This document shows positions 43,281 through 53,597 of a stretch of DNA of 64,000 nt, one piece after another; position 1 is the stretch's first letter; the number at the start of each line of letters is the position of its first letter. The notes below the pieces were generated by a model that saw only the letters and a list, made by a program, of their open reading frames with translations, was not told the origin of the DNA and searched no databases. The stretch comes from Neptunicella sp048268085 (lineage in GTDB: Bacteria > Pseudomonadota > Gammaproteobacteria > Enterobacterales > Alteromonadaceae): the NCBI RefSeq assembly GCF_048268085.1, contig NZ_JBLWWF010000002.1, positions 1-64,000 on the forward strand, written 5' to 3'. A program made the position numbers and the translations under genes.

Positions 43281-45806
43281 ATGAAAAAACTGTTAAGCCA
43301 ATCTACATTACTACTTTCCTGTGCGTTAGCCATGCAGTCATGTAGCAACGATATGTCACAACAAGATCCTGTTGTGAATCAAGATGCCAGCAAAATATGG
43401 CCATCACTGAACATTAAGGTCAAACAGGACCCTGCTGTTGAACAACGAGTAGAAACCATACTGTCAGGCATGACCTTAGAGCAAAAAGTTGCCCAAACCA
43501 TTCAACCGGAAATTCGGGATATTAGTGTTGAAGATATGCGTCGTTATGGTTTTGGCTCGTTCCTTAACGGCGGTGGCGCGTTTCCGAATAATAATAAACA
43601 TGCCAAAGCGGAAGACTGGATAACCTTGGCTGAGGATATGTATCAAGCCTCCATTGATGATTCTCTGGACGGCTCTACTATTCCCACCATGTGGGGCACC
43701 GATGCTGTGCACGGTCATAATAATGTCATCGGCGCAACGTTATTCCCGCACAATATTGGATTAGGGGCCGCTCACAATCCGGCTCTGATTAAAAAAATTG
43801 CGCAAGCTACGGCACAGGAAGTACTCGCCACCGGAATCGACTGGGTATTTGCTCCTACCGTTGCAGTTGTGCGTGATGATCGCTGGGGCAGAACCTATGA
43901 AGGCTATTCTGAAGATCCTGAAATCGTACGTGATTACGCGGCAGCGATTGTTGAAGGACTGCAAGGTGATGTGGGAGTTGATTTTATGGATCAACAACAC
44001 GTTATCTCCACCACAAAACATTTCCTTGGCGACGGTGGAACTGAGAATGGTGATGACCAAGGCAATAACCTGGCTAGCGAACAGGAGTTATTTGATATTC
44101 ACGCGCAAGGTTATGTAGGTGGTTTAAGTGCGGGCACCCAAACTGTGATGGCGTCTTTTAATAGTTGGCATGGAATTAAAAATCACGGCAACAAATATTT
44201 GCTCACTGACGTGCTCAAAAATCAGATGGGCTTTGATGGTTTAGTGGTAGGTGACTGGAACGGTCATGGTCAAATTAAAGGCTGCACTAATGAGAATTGT
44301 CCTCAGGCAATGAATGCCGGTCTGGACATTTATATGGTGCCTACTGATGCGTGGAAACCATTAATGAATAACCTCATTGCTCAAGTCAAATCGGGGGTGA
44401 TTGCACAATCCCGACTAGATGACGCAGTAAGACGTATTTTGCGGGTAAAAGTTCGTGCCGGTTTATTTGACAAACCCTCCCCCGCTCACCGTCAGTTAGC
44501 CGGTAACAATGAGATTATTGGTTCACAGGCACACCGCGAAATTGCCCGCCAAGCGGTGCGGGAATCCTTGGTATTGCTGAAAAATAAACAGCACCTGTTA
44601 CCTCTTGATCCAACCCAACACTTTTTAATCGCCGGTGATGGTGCCGACAATATTGGCAAGCAATCTGGTGGTTGGAGCATTACCTGGCAAGGTACCGGAA
44701 ATGTTAATGCTGATTTCCCCGGTGGTAGCTCTATTTATGACGGAATCAAACAGCAAGTTGAACAAGCCGGTGGTTCCACTGAACTGAGTGTCAGCGGCGA
44801 ATATCGTCAAAAGCCTGATGTCGCCATTGTGGTATTTGGTGAAGACCCTTACGCGGAAGGTAATGGCGACGTCGATAATCTGGAATATCAGCGCGGTAAC
44901 AAAAAAGACCTCGCCTTATTACGTCAGCTTAAAGCCGATGGCATCAAAGTTGTTTCTATCTTTATTTCGGGTCGGCCAATGTGGGTGAACCCCGAGCTAA
45001 ATGCTTCTGACGCCTTCATTGCCGCATGGTTACCCGGTACTGAAGGTGGCGCGATTGCGGATGTGATCTTTAATGCCGCAGAACAAAAACCCAACTATGA
45101 TTTCGTCGGAAAACTATCCTTTAGCTGGCCTAATACGCCGACTCAGCATGCCAATCGCTTCGATCCTGAATATGCACCGTTGCTGCCATACGGCTTTGGG
45201 TTAACTTATCAGGATGACAACCTGTTAGGCGATGATTTGAATGAAACGGTACAAACCGCTGAGGGAGCTCAATTATCCCCAATGAAATTATTTAGTCTGA
45301 CGGTACAGGCCCCATGGGAACTGCGGATTAATGCCAATCAACAAACTAAAGCCATGACTTCCAGCGTCGTGGAATTACCTGAGCTATCGGTTAAAACAAC
45401 CGATTACCATGTTCAGGAAGATGCGCTGCATATCATGTGGCATAAGGAGGCAGCGGTTTCATTGGCGAGTAACTTCCCTGAGGATTTACGTCCTTACCAA
45501 GAGAAAAATGCATCCATCAGTTTTGATTTAAAATTAAATCAGCTTCCCTCCAGCCCAATAACGCTTTCAATGCAATGTGAAAATGGCTGCAGTAAATTAC
45601 TGGATTTGAACACGCAACTGACCAACGTGCAGGTTAATCAATGGCAACAAATTAGCATCCCCCTAGCCTGTTTTAGTGATGTCAATTTCGCTCGAGTGTA
45701 TAGCCCTTTCAAATTAAGCAGCGGTGCTAAAACGGATATAACCTTAAGTAATATTCGAATAGTGCCTAGTGAAAAATCAGCTGAGACGACTCACTGTCCG
45801 CAATAG
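43281..45806 (+). CDS. GH3 exo-beta-glucosidase (ExoP-like), probable lipoprotein
   Basis: An 841-residue GH3 enzyme similar in length and layout to the Pseudoalteromonas exo-1,3/1,4-beta-glucanase ExoP. The signal ends in a lipobox-like AMQSC, so Cys21 may carry lipid; the -3 residue is Met, which is tolerated. The catalytic nucleophile is Asp325 in GLVVGDWNGHG. Domain 1 runs about 50-390 (KHFLGDGGTENGDDQG is substrate binding), domain 2 about 410-640, and a C-terminal beta-sandwich 690-841. It should release glucose from beta-1,3/1,4-glucans such as laminarin or lichenan oligosaccharides. A LacI-type operator lies upstream and a long hairpin terminator downstream. Confidence 0.93.
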   Translation: MKKLLSQSTLLLSCALAMQSCSNDMSQQDPVVNQDASKIWPSLNIKVKQDPAVEQRVETILSGMTLEQKVAQTIQPEIRDISVEDMRRYGFGSFLNGGGAFPNNNKHAKAEDWITLAEDMYQASIDDSLDGSTIPTMWGTDAVHGHNNVIGATLFPHNIGLGAAHNPALIKKIAQATAQEVLATGIDWVFAPTVAVVRDDRWGRTYEGYSEDPEIVRDYAAAIVEGLQGDVGVDFMDQQHVISTTKHFLGDGGTENGDDQGNNLASEQELFDIHAQGYVGGLSAGTQTVMASFNSWHGIKNHGNKYLLTDVLKNQMGFDGLVVGDWNGHGQIKGCTNENCPQAMNAGLDIYMVPTDAWKPLMNNLIAQVKSGVIAQSRLDDAVRRILRVKVRAGLFDKPSPAHRQLAGNNEIIGSQAHREIARQAVRESLVLLKNKQHLLPLDPTQHFLIAGDGADNIGKQSGGWSITWQGTGNVNADFPGGSSIYDGIKQQVEQAGGSTELSVSGEYRQKPDVAIVVFGEDPYAEGNGDVDNLEYQRGNKKDLALLRQLKADGIKVVSIFISGRPMWVNPELNASDAFIAAWLPGTEGGAIADVIFNAAEQKPNYDFVGKLSFSWPNTPTQHANRFDPEYAPLLPYGFGLTYQDDNLLGDDLNETVQTAEGAQLSPMKLFSLTVQAPWELRINANQQTKAMTSSVVELPELSVKTTDYHVQEDALHIMWHKEAAVSLASNFPEDLRPYQEKNASISFDLKLNQLPSSPITLSMQCENGCSKLLDLNTQLTNVQVNQWQQISIPLACFSDVNFARVYSPFKLSSGAKTDITLSNIRIVPSEKSAETTHCPQ

Positions 45807-45821
45807 CCATTTCTTCCTATT

Positions 45822-45866
45822 GGTGACCTTTCTTCCCCCATATGGGGAAGAAAAGTCACCTTTTTA
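45822..45866 (+). terminator. Rho-independent terminator of the GH3 gene
   Basis: GGTGACCTTTCTTCCCC pairs with GGGGAAGAAAAGTCACC over 17 positions with one mismatch, followed by TTTTT. It lies 16 nt past the stop codon. Confidence 0.9.
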
Positions 45867-45889
45867 TTGCCATCGCTCTAGTCAGTCAC

Positions 45890-46624
45890 TCAGGGTGTCA
45901 GCCACATCCAGAGGGCCGCGCCTATCATAAATAAATTCTCGGTCAGCGATACAAATCCCAGTGGAACATTACTGTTACCTCCCACACAGGCACATTTTAA
46001 TTCGCGTTTATCAATATAAACCGCTTTAAACACCGAGACCGCCCCCACCACACCAATAAATAATGAAACGGGTGCCACTAACCAGGCATTGAATCCTGCC
46101 AGCATCCCAAGTCCGGCATAGGCTTCTGCAAACGGATAAACATAGGCATAACGCACCCATCTCATGGCGAGTAAATCATAGGTAATAAACTGGTTGGAAA
46201 AAGCGTACAAGTCACGCAACTTTTGTACGGCTAATAAACACATACTGAGGGCAACAAAGTGTGTAATGGTCGATGCCGACAACAGCGCTTGGCTGGTATT
46301 CCAGTTCAATCCAAGGGCAATCAACAATGCCACAGCGAAAATAGCGATAACCGGGGTATAAGTCGTTCCTTCCGTTTGAGCCGGCCCCTTATCAAAAAAT
46401 TCACGTAAATCGTCGTAACCACCAATACGTCTGCCAGCAATAAACGTCTGAGGCGTCGTGTTAACCTCATGCTGTTGTTTAAACTCATCGGTTTGCTGGC
46501 GTGACGTAAGTTTATGATCTTCAACGCTATAGCCTTCTCGCTTAAGCAGATCTTTGGATTTTAATCCAAAGGGACAAATATGCTGGTCGGTAACCATACG
46601 GTACAGGCTGGCTGTTTTTGTCAT
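45890..46624 (-). CDS. Glutaredoxin domain fused to a MauE/DoxX-like membrane domain
   Basis: A 244-residue protein. The start is the ATG at 46624 with AAGGAG upstream. Residues 1-80 form a glutaredoxin with an ICPFGLKS active site (one Cys, in place of CPYC) and the TTPQTFIAGRRIGGYDDL glutathione-binding part. A linker leads to a C-terminal half with four or five hydrophobic segments, similar to MauE/DoxX proteins. A CACVGG pair lies in the last loop. It may move reducing power or help thiol chemistry at the membrane, but the partner is unknown. Confidence 0.85.
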   Translation of the reverse strand: MTKTASLYRMVTDQHICPFGLKSKDLLKREGYSVEDHKLTSRQQTDEFKQQHEVNTTPQTFIAGRRIGGYDDLREFFDKGPAQTEGTTYTPVIAIFAVALLIALGLNWNTSQALLSASTITHFVALSMCLLAVQKLRDLYAFSNQFITYDLLAMRWVRYAYVYPFAEAYAGLGMLAGFNAWLVAPVSLFIGVVGAVSVFKAVYIDKRELKCACVGGNSNVPLGFVSLTENLFMIGAALWMWLTP

Positions 46625-46814
46625 GACTTTTCTCCTTACAGTAATAAGTTGAAATGGTCTGAACATCCTTTTTAATAAACGAATGACATCAATAGATGAC
46701 CTTCATCTTTGTTTTATCCTGACATACTTGCGGGTAAATCGAAAATTTGACTTTAATTTACTGGTATAATCCCAGCCTATTTTTATCCCGAAATAACCGT
46801 AGGCACACCGCAAT

Positions 46815-47654
46815 ATGACAGTATACCAAGGCACTATCCGCAAGATGCGGGTTAGCACAGACACAAACCATCTAGCTCAATACCAGTTACCCGTCGGTGA
46901 CCAACTTGTCGATATGAATAACCTGATTGGTCATCACATCAATGTTAGCTTTAATGACCAAATTCATTGTGTGCACTGCCAAACAAAAACCAAAAAGAGC
47001 TTTAATCAGGGCTATTGCTATCGTTGCCTGATTTCATTGGCTCAATGCGACAGTTGCATTATCAAACCCGAATTGTGCCATTACGATGCCGGAACCTGCC
47101 GTGAGCCACAGTGGGGAGAGGAAAACTGTTTTGCCGATCATTTTGTCTATTTGGCCAATACTGGCACCGTGAAAGTGGGGATTACCCGTCACGTTACCGA
47201 CGGCGTATCCAGTCGCTGGCTGGATCAGGGCGCCACTCAAGCCATTCCCATAATGCGGGTACAAAATCGCTTAATGAGCGGTTTAGTGGAAACCACTTTT
47301 AAAGCACATATCGCTGATAAGACTAACTGGCGCACCATGTTAAAAAGCCAGCCGGAACAGGTTGATTTAGTCGCATTACGGGATGAATTACTGGAAAAAG
47401 TAGCCGAACCATTAACCGCATTAACCGAGCAACATGGACTTCAGGCGATCAATGTTGTCGATGCACCAGCAATAGAAATTCACTATCCGGTTGACCAGTA
47501 TCCGGACAAAGTTAAATCCATCAATCTGGATAAAGAAGGGCAATTTAGCGGCCAGTTGAATGGCATCAAAGGTCAATACTGGCTATTGGATGGTGATCGG
47601 GTAATTAATATGCGCAAATACGCCGGGTATGATTTAACGGTTGAAACAGTATAA
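46815..47654 (+). CDS. DUF2797 family protein
   Basis: A 279-residue cytoplasmic protein of the DUF2797 family. Several Cys pairs (CVHCQTKTKKSF, CYRCLISLAQCDSC, CREPQWGEENC) suggest one or two zinc sites near residues 55-110. The central VYLANTGTVKVGITR resembles a GIY-YIG-like start, and RWLDQGA follows. Biochemical role not known. The ribosome site is weak. It stands alone between divergent and convergent neighbours. Confidence 0.85.
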   Translation: MTVYQGTIRKMRVSTDTNHLAQYQLPVGDQLVDMNNLIGHHINVSFNDQIHCVHCQTKTKKSFNQGYCYRCLISLAQCDSCIIKPELCHYDAGTCREPQWGEENCFADHFVYLANTGTVKVGITRHVTDGVSSRWLDQGATQAIPIMRVQNRLMSGLVETTFKAHIADKTNWRTMLKSQPEQVDLVALRDELLEKVAEPLTALTEQHGLQAINVVDAPAIEIHYPVDQYPDKVKSINLDKEGQFSGQLNGIKGQYWLLDGDRVINMRKYAGYDLTVETV

Positions 47655-47926
47655 AAGTGGATCACGGCGTAACCAGAATTACGCCATTATCACCCCAATA
47701 CCTATTAATGCTGCTGCGCGACCACAAAATCAATAATCTGTTTGGCTGTCAATATTTTGGGCTTAGATCGGCATACAACTGGCCATTCTGGCCTGAATGA
47801 TGCACATGTCCCCGATTAATTCCATCAGTACGTTGCCGTTGCGTTGTGTATCGATACGACAGCAAAGTGCGAAAACGCATTACCACAAGCGCCAATACAG
47901 CAATTGATTTAGTTAAACTTTGTGAT

Positions 47927-48514
47927 TCAACCCACTTTGCCTGAATAGTACCAAACCAACGCCACCACATTGGCCATCAGAGTGAACCAAAAGGTAATCC
48001 TGAAGGACTTTTTGACCGACTTATGACGTAAATGCTGCTGCGCAATCGCTGCGCCCGGCCAACCACCGAACAAGGCTAACAGATGTAGTGTTTGCTCCGA
48101 AGTTCGCCAACCTTCGCGTTTAGCGCTAGATTTATCCCAGGCGTAAGCTAGGTAGGTAACAACACTTAGCATCCAATAACTGATTAACAATATTCTGGGG
48201 AAATGCCCCAACCAGGTAGCCACTGAGATAAGCATTAAAAAGATTATAGCGAGATAGATAGAAAGCCGATTAACGGATTTTTGCTGTTTAACTACCCGTT
48301 TTTCACCGCTATAAGTAGCATGTTGAGCGCAGGCTCTTCCTTGTCTGTCGGTGACAACCACATAGGTAATAATATCGTTAAGCTCAGGGCGTCTGGTTTT
48401 ATTAATAAAAGCATTTTTATGGATAAAGATGGGCTTGCTCACGGCCATTGGCTGAATAAACCCAAATTCTTTGTCATTATCCCATTTAACTAATTTGCCT
48501 TTCTGCTTCATCAT
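47927..48514 (-). CDS. Cold-shock domain/DUF1294 membrane protein
   Basis: A 195-residue fusion. The first 65 residues form a cold-shock-type RNA/DNA-binding fold (KGKLVKWDNDKEFGFIQP with an RNP1-like core; IFIHKNAFI). Two or three transmembrane segments lie at about 80-120, followed by DUF1294 (YAWDKSSAKREGWRTSEQ, FGGWPGAAIAQQHLRHKSVK). This fusion is common in gammaproteobacteria but has no known role. It starts 10 bp after the antiporter stop, so the two are probably cotranscribed. Confidence 0.88.
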   Translation of the reverse strand: MMKQKGKLVKWDNDKEFGFIQPMAVSKPIFIHKNAFINKTRRPELNDIITYVVVTDRQGRACAQHATYSGEKRVVKQQKSVNRLSIYLAIIFLMLISVATWLGHFPRILLISYWMLSVVTYLAYAWDKSSAKREGWRTSEQTLHLLALFGGWPGAAIAQQHLRHKSVKKSFRITFWFTLMANVVALVWYYSGKVG

Positions 48515-48524
48515 CTTTGTTGAT

Positions 48525-49784
48525 CTAACGCCAAAACCGATTCATTAAGGGTTTAACCGTTGTGCCATGCAGTAAAATCGATAAGGTCACCACAATCAGG
48601 GTAAAATGCATCAACTGTAGTGCAATATGCTCAGGCAGTCCATGTTGTATGGCATACATCAAATAATACAGAGAACCAATTCCCCGCACGCCAAACCAGG
48701 CAGAAATCGCCTGTACCCGGAAAGAGGTTCGGCTGCCGAGTAATCCAATAAACACACTGACAGGTCGAGCCAGAAAAAATAAAAATAATGCCAATACTAC
48801 CGCTCGCCAGCTCCACGAGTCGATAAACAACGTGCCACCAATCAGTAAAATCAGTACCAATTCAGACAAACGTTCAAGGTGCTCTTTAAAAATTAACGAC
48901 CCTTTACTGACTGTGGACGGCATTTTCTGCGAAGAGGTATTTTTGCGAGTTGATTTTACCGCTAATTGATTCTCGGTTTGACGCAATGCCACGGCAGCAA
49001 AAAATACGGCCAAAAAACCCCAGGTATTCGCCATAACACTTAACCCATACACAAAACCAATTAATCCTAAGCCCAAAAAGTCGTCGAGTAATTTATGTCG
49101 ATGCTGTTTACCCCGCAGGATCCAGACGACCTTGGCTAAGATTACCCCACAAATGATACCAATCAGAACCCCGCCTACCGTCGCCCACAACACGTCAAAT
49201 AATATCCATTGCGTTCCAGCATCGCCAAGATCATGTATTCCAAGTAAACCTAATCCCAACATTACAAAGGGAAAGGCCGTACCATCATTCATACCTGCTT
49301 CACACGTTAAGGTGAAACGCAGTTTATCGTTATCGCTGGCATGACGAATTTGTACATCGGTCGCCAAAACCGGATCAGTAGGTGCCACAATCGCCCCTAG
49401 TAGCACACCTGCGCCTAATGGCAGTCCTAATAGATAGTAAGCAAATGCGGCAACCATGGCGACCGTCAGGGTCATCGACACCGATGCTAATAACAGTGGT
49501 GCTTTCCAGTTGGAAAACCGCACTGGAACCGGCATTTTAACCCCGGCAGAAAACAACGAGATCAGAACTGCCACTTCCGTTAGCACTTCTAATAAAGCGG
49601 ATTCTTTGAGGGGGTTAAAATGAAACAAATGCAATACCGTCGGCCCCGCCAACATACCGACTGCCAAATAGATAATCGCAGAGGTCACCGGCAGACGTTT
49701 GATCACAGTAAACGTCAGTCCCATGAACACCAGTAAGCCACCAATCAACACAAACCACTGGGCATTATTTAACAGATCGGTCAT
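48525..49784 (-). CDS. Na+/H+ antiporter (CPA1/NhaP type)
   Basis: A 419-residue membrane protein with about 12 transmembrane segments. Transport motifs are visible: APTDPVLATDVQ in one unwound helix and the Asn-Asp pair in CEAGMNDGTAFP, typical of electroneutral CPA1 exchangers. AGGATA precedes the ATG. It expels Na+ (or K+) in exchange for protons, which suits a marine cell. Confidence 0.92.
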   Translation of the reverse strand: MTDLLNNAQWFVLIGGLLVFMGLTFTVIKRLPVTSAIIYLAVGMLAGPTVLHLFHFNPLKESALLEVLTEVAVLISLFSAGVKMPVPVRFSNWKAPLLLASVSMTLTVAMVAAFAYYLLGLPLGAGVLLGAIVAPTDPVLATDVQIRHASDNDKLRFTLTCEAGMNDGTAFPFVMLGLGLLGIHDLGDAGTQWILFDVLWATVGGVLIGIICGVILAKVVWILRGKQHRHKLLDDFLGLGLIGFVYGLSVMANTWGFLAVFFAAVALRQTENQLAVKSTRKNTSSQKMPSTVSKGSLIFKEHLERLSELVLILLIGGTLFIDSWSWRAVVLALFLFFLARPVSVFIGLLGSRTSFRVQAISAWFGVRGIGSLYYLMYAIQHGLPEHIALQLMHFTLIVVTLSILLHGTTVKPLMNRFWR

Positions 49785-50027
49785 TGATTATCCTGAACAT
49801 GTGGATATTAGCTTCAGGTTAACAGCGCAATGCTAAAAATGACACTTTGCTTATTACTTAGTCATCTATTGGTATGAACACAAGATAAAAGAATCGATTT
49901 AATCCGCGGTTTACCTCGACATTTCGCACGTAAATCACTATAGTGCGCGGCCTTTTGTTGTATGCATTTTGTTCGCCCTTTTCGCCACAGCCGCTGCAGC
50001 GTTTTTACTTATGCTAGGAAACCACCC

Positions 50028-51638
50028 GTGATATCCACCGCTAACATCACCATGCAGTTTGGTGCCACACCGCTGTTCGAAAACATCTCCGCCAAATTTG
50101 GTAACGGGAATCGTTATGGCTTAATTGGCGCTAATGGTTGTGGTAAATCCACCTTTATGAAAATCCTTAGTGGTGAACTCGCCCCCAGCTCGGGCAATGT
50201 GTCGATTACGCCCGGTCAAACCATCGGTACCCTCAGCCAAAACCAGTTTGCTTTTGAGCAATACTCGGTGGTGGATGCGGTGATCATGGGCGATGTTAAA
50301 TTGTGGGAAATCAAACAAGAGCGGGATCGGATTTATTCCCTGCCGGAGATGTCTGACGAAGAAGGCATGAAAGTCGCCGATCTGGAAACCCAGTTTGCCG
50401 AAATGGACGGTTACAGCGCAGAAAGTCGTGCCGGAGATATTTTACTCGAAGCCGGAATTGATGAGGCATTCCACTTTGGGCCTATGAGTGAAGTCGCGCC
50501 GGGTAAAAAATTACGCGTGTTATTAGCCCAGGCCCTGTTTGCCAATCCGGATATTCTGTTGCTGGATGAACCGACCAACAACCTGGATATCCATACGATA
50601 AGCTGGCTGGAAAACGTCCTCAACCAGCGTAAATGCACGATGATTATTATTTCCCATGATCGTCACTTCCTGAATGCGGTTTGCACCCACATGGCAGACA
50701 TTGATTATGGTGAATTACGTATTTACCCCGGTAACTACGAAGCCTTTATGGCAGCCTCTTCGCTTATTCAGGAACAACTATTAACTGAAAATGCTAAAAA
50801 AAGTGCTGAAATTGACGAACTGCAAAGCTTTGTTAATCGCTTTTCAGCCAATGCCTCCAAAGCGAAACAGGCCACGTCCCGCGCCAGACGGATGGAAAAA
50901 ATTACGCTGGATGAAGTTAAATCCTCCAGTCGCAGAACCCCTTCATTACAATTTAAGCAATCCAAGAAGCTATTTCGTCAGGCATTGATACTGGAAAATC
51001 TGGCTCATGGTTTTGAAGGTGAAATGTTATTTGAACAAGGCGAGCTTATTTTGGAAGCCGGTGCCCGTTTAGCGGTTATCGGTGAGAATGGTGCCGGTAA
51101 AACCACCCTGCTTCGCTGCTTGCTTAACCAGTTACAAGCCAAGCAAGGTATCGTGAAGTGGTCTGAAAATGCCATCATCGGATATTGCCCACAAGATAGT
51201 AGCGCCGACTTTGATTGCACCATGACGCTATTCGACTGGATGTCACAATGGCGTACCCCAAAACACGACGATTTACAGGTACGAGCCATGCTAGGCCGCT
51301 TGTTATTTACTGCCGACGACTTTAACAAACCGGTTAAGGTATGCTCGGGTGGAGAAAAAAATCGCCTGTTATATGGCAAGTTAATGATGATGGACACCAA
51401 TGTATTAATCATGGACGAGCCCACTAACCACATGGATATGGAAGCGATTGAAGCATTAAATATCGCTTTAGCTGAGTACGATGGCACCCTGATTTTTGTC
51501 AGCCATGACCGCGAGTTTGTTTCGTCTTTGGCCACCCGTATCGTAGAAATTAAAAATCATCGATTGATCGATTTTCAGGGAACTTATGATGAATATCTGG
51601 CCAGTCAGGAACATCAGCTAAAAGTGGCCAACGGCTAA
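50028..51638 (+). CDS. ybiT: ABC-F ribosome-associated ATPase (YbiT-like)
   Basis: A 536-residue soluble protein with two ATPase domains and no membrane part. I start it at GTG 50028 because AGGAAA lies 8 nt before it and ISTANITMQFGATPLFENIS then aligns with the start of E. coli YbiT; an ATG 22 codons upstream gives an extra tail unlike the family. Both domains have Walker A (IGANGCGKST; IGENGAGKTT), Walker B (LLLDEPTNNLD; LIMDEPTNHMD), and an ABC-F linker between. Such proteins bind the ribosomal E site and rescue stalled translation. A long hairpin follows the stop. Confidence 0.93.
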   Translation: MISTANITMQFGATPLFENISAKFGNGNRYGLIGANGCGKSTFMKILSGELAPSSGNVSITPGQTIGTLSQNQFAFEQYSVVDAVIMGDVKLWEIKQERDRIYSLPEMSDEEGMKVADLETQFAEMDGYSAESRAGDILLEAGIDEAFHFGPMSEVAPGKKLRVLLAQALFANPDILLLDEPTNNLDIHTISWLENVLNQRKCTMIIISHDRHFLNAVCTHMADIDYGELRIYPGNYEAFMAASSLIQEQLLTENAKKSAEIDELQSFVNRFSANASKAKQATSRARRMEKITLDEVKSSSRRTPSLQFKQSKKLFRQALILENLAHGFEGEMLFEQGELILEAGARLAVIGENGAGKTTLLRCLLNQLQAKQGIVKWSENAIIGYCPQDSSADFDCTMTLFDWMSQWRTPKHDDLQVRAMLGRLLFTADDFNKPVKVCSGGEKNRLLYGKLMMMDTNVLIMDEPTNHMDMEAIEALNIALAEYDGTLIFVSHDREFVSSLATRIVEIKNHRLIDFQGTYDEYLASQEHQLKVANG

Positions 51639-51643
51639 CAGCC

Positions 51644-51687
51644 GAGTAACACTATGGTTCCCTGGCGGGAGAAGGATAGTGTTACTC
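51644..51687 (+). terminator. Long hairpin after ybiT
   Basis: GAGTAACACTAT and ATAGTGTTACTC form a perfect 12-bp stem; an inner TCCC/GGGA can also pair. No T-run follows, so it may end or protect the transcript. Confidence 0.5.
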
Positions 51688-51889
51688 ATTATCGTTAAAC
51701 AACTCACCACGCCCCTGAGCATTAAGTGTCACCAGTTGATGACCGGGAGCTGAAATTTTAACTCGCTAAAACATCATATTTAGTGATGGATTGCATAATG
51801 ATAATCCAATAGTTTCTGCCAGCTAAATCCCTTATGATAATGTTGATTCGTCGTTCTAAACGCATTCGCTTTACATACAGGGAATTACT

Positions 51890-52813
51890 GTGTCATCAAT
51901 CATTTCCATCAAAAATTTAAATAAACGTTACGATTCCGGCTTTCAGGCTCTAAAAAATATTAATTTAACCATCCAAAAAGGCGAGATATTTGCCCTGCTT
52001 GGCCCCAATGGTGCCGGCAAAACCACTTTAATCAGTACCATTTGCGGTATTGTTAATCCAAGTGACGGTGAGATCCTGGCCGATGGTCACAATGTGGTCA
52101 GCAATTTTCGCGCCGCTCGCGCTAAAATCGGTTTAGTGCCACAAGAAATCAGCACCGATGCTTTTGAAAGTGTTGAATCCACGGTTTCCTTTAGCCGAGG
52201 CCTGTTTGGCAAGCCCGCCAATCCCGCTTATATCGAAAAAGTCCTGCGTCAATTAAGTTTGTGGGATAAACGTCATTCCAAGATTATGGCGCTATCTGGC
52301 GGGATGAAACGTCGGGTAATGATTGCCAAAGCCCTGTCTCATGAGCCGGATATTCTCTTTTTAGATGAACCCACCGCGGGAGTGGATGTCGATCTGCGGC
52401 GTGATATGTGGGAAATGGTACGCGGTTTGCGCGAAAACGGGGCCACCATTATTTTAACCACCCATTACATCGAGGAAGCTGAAGAAATGGCCGATCGCAT
52501 CGGTGTGATCAACAAAGGTGAAATAGTACTGGTGGAAGACAAAAAAGTCCTGATGCACAAATTAGGCAAGCGTCAGCTCACGCTACAATTGCAAACACCG
52601 CTGGATACCATTCCTGCCGAGTTACACAGTTTGCCACTGGAGCTGGTTAATGAGGGTAACGAGCTTATTTACACCTTCGATACCCAAAGCGAGCATACCG
52701 GCATTGCCGAGCTACTCAAAAAACTCAGCGCACACGGCATCGATTTTAAAGATCTGAATTCCACCCAAAGTTCGCTGGAAGACATTTTTGTTAATCTAGT
52801 GAGGGCCAAATAA
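51890..52813 (+). CDS. yadG: ABC transporter ATP-binding protein (YadG-like)
   Basis: A 307-residue ATPase subunit of an ABC-2 type exporter, matching E. coli YadG in length and motifs: Walker A GPNGAGKTT (38-46), signature LSGGMKRRVMIAKA, Walker B ILFLDEPTAGVD and switch His in TTHYIEEAEE. It starts at GTG 51890 after CAGGGA. The stop overlaps the start of the permease gene (TAATG). Substrate not known. Confidence 0.92.
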   Translation: MSSIISIKNLNKRYDSGFQALKNINLTIQKGEIFALLGPNGAGKTTLISTICGIVNPSDGEILADGHNVVSNFRAARAKIGLVPQEISTDAFESVESTVSFSRGLFGKPANPAYIEKVLRQLSLWDKRHSKIMALSGGMKRRVMIAKALSHEPDILFLDEPTAGVDVDLRRDMWEMVRGLRENGATIILTTHYIEEAEEMADRIGVINKGEIVLVEDKKVLMHKLGKRQLTLQLQTPLDTIPAELHSLPLELVNEGNELIYTFDTQSEHTGIAELLKKLSAHGIDFKDLNSTQSSLEDIFVNLVRAK

Positions 52814-53574
52814 TGAATTTTTACGCAATCAAGGCTATTTATAAATTTGAAATGGCCCGTACCTTTCGTACCTTAATGCAAAGCATTGCCTCACCGGTAT
52901 TATCCACTTCGCTGTACTTTGTCGTTTTTGGTGCGGCGATTGGTTCACGCATGGGTGATATCGACGGGGTTAGCTATGGTGCCTTTATTATTCCCGGTTT
53001 AATGATGTTAGCGTTACTCAGCGAAAGTATTTCGAATGCCGCTTTCGGGATATTTTTCCCTAAATTCTCCGGCACTATTTACGAAGTATTATCGGCGCCG
53101 GTATCACACCTTGAAATTGTGATGGGCTATGTGGGTGCAGCCGCCAGTAAGTCGATTGTATTAGGTTTACTCATCCTTATTACTGCACGATTTTTTGTGG
53201 ATTACGATATTCAACACCCATTTTGGATGTTCTCATTTTTAGTCCTTACTGCGGTTACCTTCAGTTTATTCGGCTTTATTCTCGGCATATTGTCGAATAA
53301 CTTTCAGCAATTACAGGTAGTGCCATTGCTGGTCATTACTCCGTTGACCTTTCTCGGTGGCAGTTTCTATTCCATCAGTATGCTGCCGCCACTATGGCAA
53401 AAAATCACCCTGTTTAATCCGGTGGTATATCTGATCAGCGGTTTTCGCTGGAGTTTTTACGGTGTTTCCGACGTGCATATCGGTATCAGTGTGGGCATGA
53501 CATTGTTGTTTATGCTGATATGCCTGACCTTTATATGGTGGATCTTTAAAACCGGTTACCGTTTGCGTCAATAG
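52813..53574 (+). CDS. yadH: ABC-2 type permease (YadH-like)
   Basis: A 253-residue membrane subunit with about six transmembrane segments, matching E. coli YadH. The family motif GGSFYSISMLPPLWQ is at about residue 180. It is cotranscribed and overlaps the ATPase gene by one base, so the two should form one exporter. A hairpin follows. Confidence 0.92.
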   Translation: MNFYAIKAIYKFEMARTFRTLMQSIASPVLSTSLYFVVFGAAIGSRMGDIDGVSYGAFIIPGLMMLALLSESISNAAFGIFFPKFSGTIYEVLSAPVSHLEIVMGYVGAAASKSIVLGLLILITARFFVDYDIQHPFWMFSFLVLTAVTFSLFGFILGILSNNFQQLQVVPLLVITPLTFLGGSFYSISMLPPLWQKITLFNPVVYLISGFRWSFYGVSDVHIGISVGMTLLFMLICLTFIWWIFKTGYRLRQ

Positions 53575-53597
53575 TGTTACAATAAGCCTATCGATTA

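Noticed and set aside
47749..47970. Short - strand frame after the DUF1294 gene
   Set aside because: Overlaps the DUF1294 gene end in another frame and has no ribosome site or family match.
51005..51535. 176-codon antisense frame inside ybiT
   Set aside because: Covered by the second ATPase domain of ybiT; no start signal and no protein features.
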